NCBI GenBank assembly: GCA_012841675.1
Contig: DUUG01000325.1
Coordinates: 1-9,011, forward strand
From: Clostridiales bacterium
Lineage (GTDB): Bacteria; Bacillota; Clostridia; Oscillospirales; QAMX01
Reading direction: 5' to 3'
DNA: 9,011 nt
Shown: positions 7,519-9,011 of the stretch, piece by piece
Layout: every line of letters begins with the position of its first letter
How positions within the stretch are numbered: the first letter of the stretch is position 1
The notes under the pieces: generated by a model
Seen by the model: only the letters and a program-made list of their open reading frames with translations
Databases searched by the model: none
What the model was told of the DNA's origin: nothing
Translations under genes and position numbers: made by a program

Positions 7519-8171
7519 TGTTTCTGCTGGGTTTTTGCCACAGCAAGCCCCGTAACGCTTTCCGCGCCGGCTAGGCGAAGGGTTTTGGCCGCTTCGGAAA
7601 GGGTAGCGCCGGTGGTGATAATGTCATCTATGAGCAAAAAACGTTGTCCCGGCCGGAAGCAAAAATCGCTGGATGCTTCATATACGCCAATGACGTTTCC
7701 CTTACGCTGTGCCGCCGGAAGGGACGACTGGCGCTTGTTTTCCGTGGTTTTGGTTAACGTGGTTGCCAGCGGAAGATACAAAAGTGCCGCCACATGGCGG
7801 GCCAGCTCCTCTGCCTGGTCAAATCCCCGCTCTTTTTTTCGTTTTTTGGAGATGGGAACAAAGGTCACAAAATCAAAGCGGGCGTCTTTGGGAAGGCATT
7901 CCACCATAAACCGGGCCAAAGGCAGGGCATAGGGCGGCTTGCTTTTGAATTTTAGCCGGTGCAAAGCGGCCGCCACAGAACCCTTATAGGAAAAGGGGGC
8001 AAAACACGCTTCCGTATAGGGCAGGGAAAGGCAAGCTTGCGGCGCAAAGGGAAGCTTTGGCCGGCAAGAAGGGCAAACATCGTACACATCCCCGGGCAGC
8101 ACTTTCCGGCAGGCAATGCACCTGGCCGGAAAAAATAGGCGCATCCATACGCTTTTCAAGGAAATGTGCAT
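7515..8171 (-). CDS. comF: ComF family protein (phosphoribosyltransferase fold)
   Basis: This 218-residue protein has an N-terminal zinc-finger-like cluster, CIAC (18-21) and CPSC (33-36). The conserved ComF segment VPISKKRKKERGFDQAEELA (105-124) follows, then the PRPP-binding-type motif LLIDDIITTGAT (179-190). ComF proteins act in the cytoplasm in uptake and processing of single-stranded DNA during natural transformation, and many Firmicutes carry one whether or not they are competent. I chose ATG 8171 rather than the longer in-frame start at 8219 for two reasons. GGAGG (8179-8183) is 7 bases upstream, and the extra 16 residues would overlap the upstream helicase gene and do not resemble the family N-terminus. 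The gene begins 2 bases after that helicase stop, so the two are surely cotranscribed. Confidence 0.93.
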   Translation of the reverse strand: MHISLKSVWMRLFFPARCIACRKVLPGDVYDVCPSCRPKLPFAPQACLSLPYTEACFAPFSYKGSVAAALHRLKFKSKPPYALPLARFMVECLPKDARFDFVTFVPISKKRKKERGFDQAEELARHVAALLYLPLATTLTKTTENKRQSSLPAAQRKGNVIGVYEASSDFCFRPGQRFLLIDDIITTGATLSEAAKTLRLAGAESVTGLAVAKTQQKH

Positions 8172-8173
8172 GG

Positions 8174-9011
8174 TTATACCTCCGAAGCGGGGTTGGCAAA
8201 ACCTTTCAGCCGGTGGCAAAGTCCGCCGTAGCGTTTCTGCCGGCGCTGGTTAGTCACCATGGTATGCACCGTTTCGGCGTTGCCCACAATCACAAGCAAA
8301 GAGCGCGCTCTGGTAATGGCGGTGTAAAACAAGTTGCGGTTTAAAAGCCGCGACTGTCTTAACGAGGCAACGAATATCACCGCCGGAAATTCGCAGCCTT
8401 GTGCCTTGTGGACAGTGATGGCGTAGGCGTGCTCTAGCTGGTCGAGCATGTCGAATTCGTACTGGCAGATGCGATCGTCAAAATCAACCGTCAGAGTTTG
8501 ATCAGAAAAGCTTATGCGGCGAATGACGCCAATATCACCGTTAAAGATGCCCTGCCCCTGTTCCGCCGGCTCTTTTTTCCAAACCATGTCGTAGTTGTTC
8601 CGAATTTGCATAACCCGGTCGCCTTCCCGGAAGATAACACCGCCAAAGGCCTTCTCCCGCTTGGTTTCATGGGGCGGGTTCAAAACCGCCTGCAAAAGGG
8701 GGTTCAGCCGGGTGACACCCGTTTCCTGCTTTCTGGAGGGGGTGATAACTTGAATGTCCGCCGGGTCAAACCCCATGTTTTTCGGAAGCCGTTCTTCTAC
8801 CAGCGAAAGAACCGTGTCAATCACATCGGTTGGCCGGTTTTTTTGCATAAAAAAGAAGTCTTTTTTATTTCCCCGCAGAGAGGGCATTTCGCCCCGGTTC
8901 ACCTTATGGGCATTGACGATGATATCGCTTTCTCTTGCCTGCCGGAAAATTTCATGCAGATGAACCCGGGGGAGCATGTTGCAATCCAAAAGGTCTTTTA
9001 AAACCGTTCCC
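8174..9011 (-). CDS. recD2: RecD2-like ATP-dependent DNA helicase, C-terminal part (5' end beyond window)
   Basis: The frame is open from the right edge to a TAA at 8174, giving about 278 residues. The visible start is mid-protein: it opens with GTVLKDLLD and continues into RVHLHEIFRQA (15-25 of the visible part), the motif of RecD/RecD2 helicases after the Walker B region. The unmodelled TTG at 8989 is simply an internal leucine, not a start. NGDIGVIRRI marks the SH3-like insertion domain 2B. HAYAITVHKAQG (194-205) and NLFYTAITRARSLL (226-239) are superfamily 1 helicase motifs V and VI. RecD2 unwinds DNA 5' to 3' and acts in repair and replication in bacteria lacking RecBC. The N-terminal part with Walker A is outside the window. 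The last codons contain the comF ribosome binding site. Confidence 0.92.
   Translation of the reverse strand, partial: GTVLKDLLDCNMLPRVHLHEIFRQARESDIIVNAHKVNRGEMPSLRGNKKDFFFMQKNRPTDVIDTVLSLVEERLPKNMGFDPADIQVITPSRKQETGVTRLNPLLQAVLNPPHETKREKAFGGVIFREGDRVMQIRNNYDMVWKKEPAEQGQGIFNGDIGVIRRISFSDQTLTVDFDDRICQYEFDMLDQLEHAYAITVHKAQGCEFPAVIFVASLRQSRLLNRNLFYTAITRARSLLVIVGNAETVHTMVTNQRRQKRYGGLCHRLKGFANPASEV
8179..8183 (-). promoter_or_regulatory. comF ribosome binding site inside the recD2 3' end
   Basis: GGAGG on the minus strand, 7 bases before the ATG at 8171, lies in the Ser-Glu-Val codons that end the helicase gene. It decides the comF start and suggests coupled translation. Confidence 0.8.

Noticed and set aside
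7399..7932. 177-codon plus-strand ORF spanning the comF-mreB junction
   Set aside because: It covers the mreB promoter and the start of mreB in antisense and has no recognisable domain.
8174..8989. A complete small helicase gene starting at TTG 8989
   Set aside because: The frame continues upstream to the window edge with the conserved helicase sequence GTVLKDLLD, so the TTG is an internal leucine codon.

Overview
The window reads as an ordinary chromosomal segment of a low-to-mid GC Firmicute, most likely class Clostridia. The evidence is the gene content (RecD2-type helicase next to comF, then mreB and murC, plus a VanW/G5 protein), the strong AGGAG-type ribosome binding sites and the sigma-A-like promoters. 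By eye, base composition is balanced. I see no mobile elements, phage genes, CRISPR arrays, tRNAs or rRNAs. All seven genes lie on the minus strand, so transcription runs from high to low coordinates.

In order of transcription: the C-terminal part of a RecD2-like helicase (entering from the right edge to 8174) is followed after 2 bases by comF (8171-7515). A near-consensus promoter (7490-7518) then overlaps the comF stop codon and starts an mreB - murC - uxaC unit. The gaps in that unit are 14 and 5 bases, and the uxaC ribosome binding site lies inside the end of murC. A strong 12-bp hairpin (3534-3570) follows uxaC, and a second sigma-A-like promoter threads through it to drive a VanW-family membrane-anchored protein (3470-1854). 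A good intrinsic terminator (1799-1844) follows. Last is a large glycoside-hydrolase-like gene (1770 to the left edge, at least 590 codons). It has no stop inside the window, so a scan for complete ORFs would miss it.

Functionally, three genes concern the cell envelope: mreB (cytoskeletal guide for wall elongation), murC (peptidoglycan precursor synthesis) and the VanW/G5 protein (probably wall-associated). Two concern DNA handling (recD2-like, comF). Two concern sugar use: uxaC (uronate isomerase) and the GH106-like hydrolase. The sugar genes being tied into wall-gene units is the least routine feature. I found no convincing novel system here. The findings are about unit architecture, start choices, overlapping signals and a hidden edge gene.
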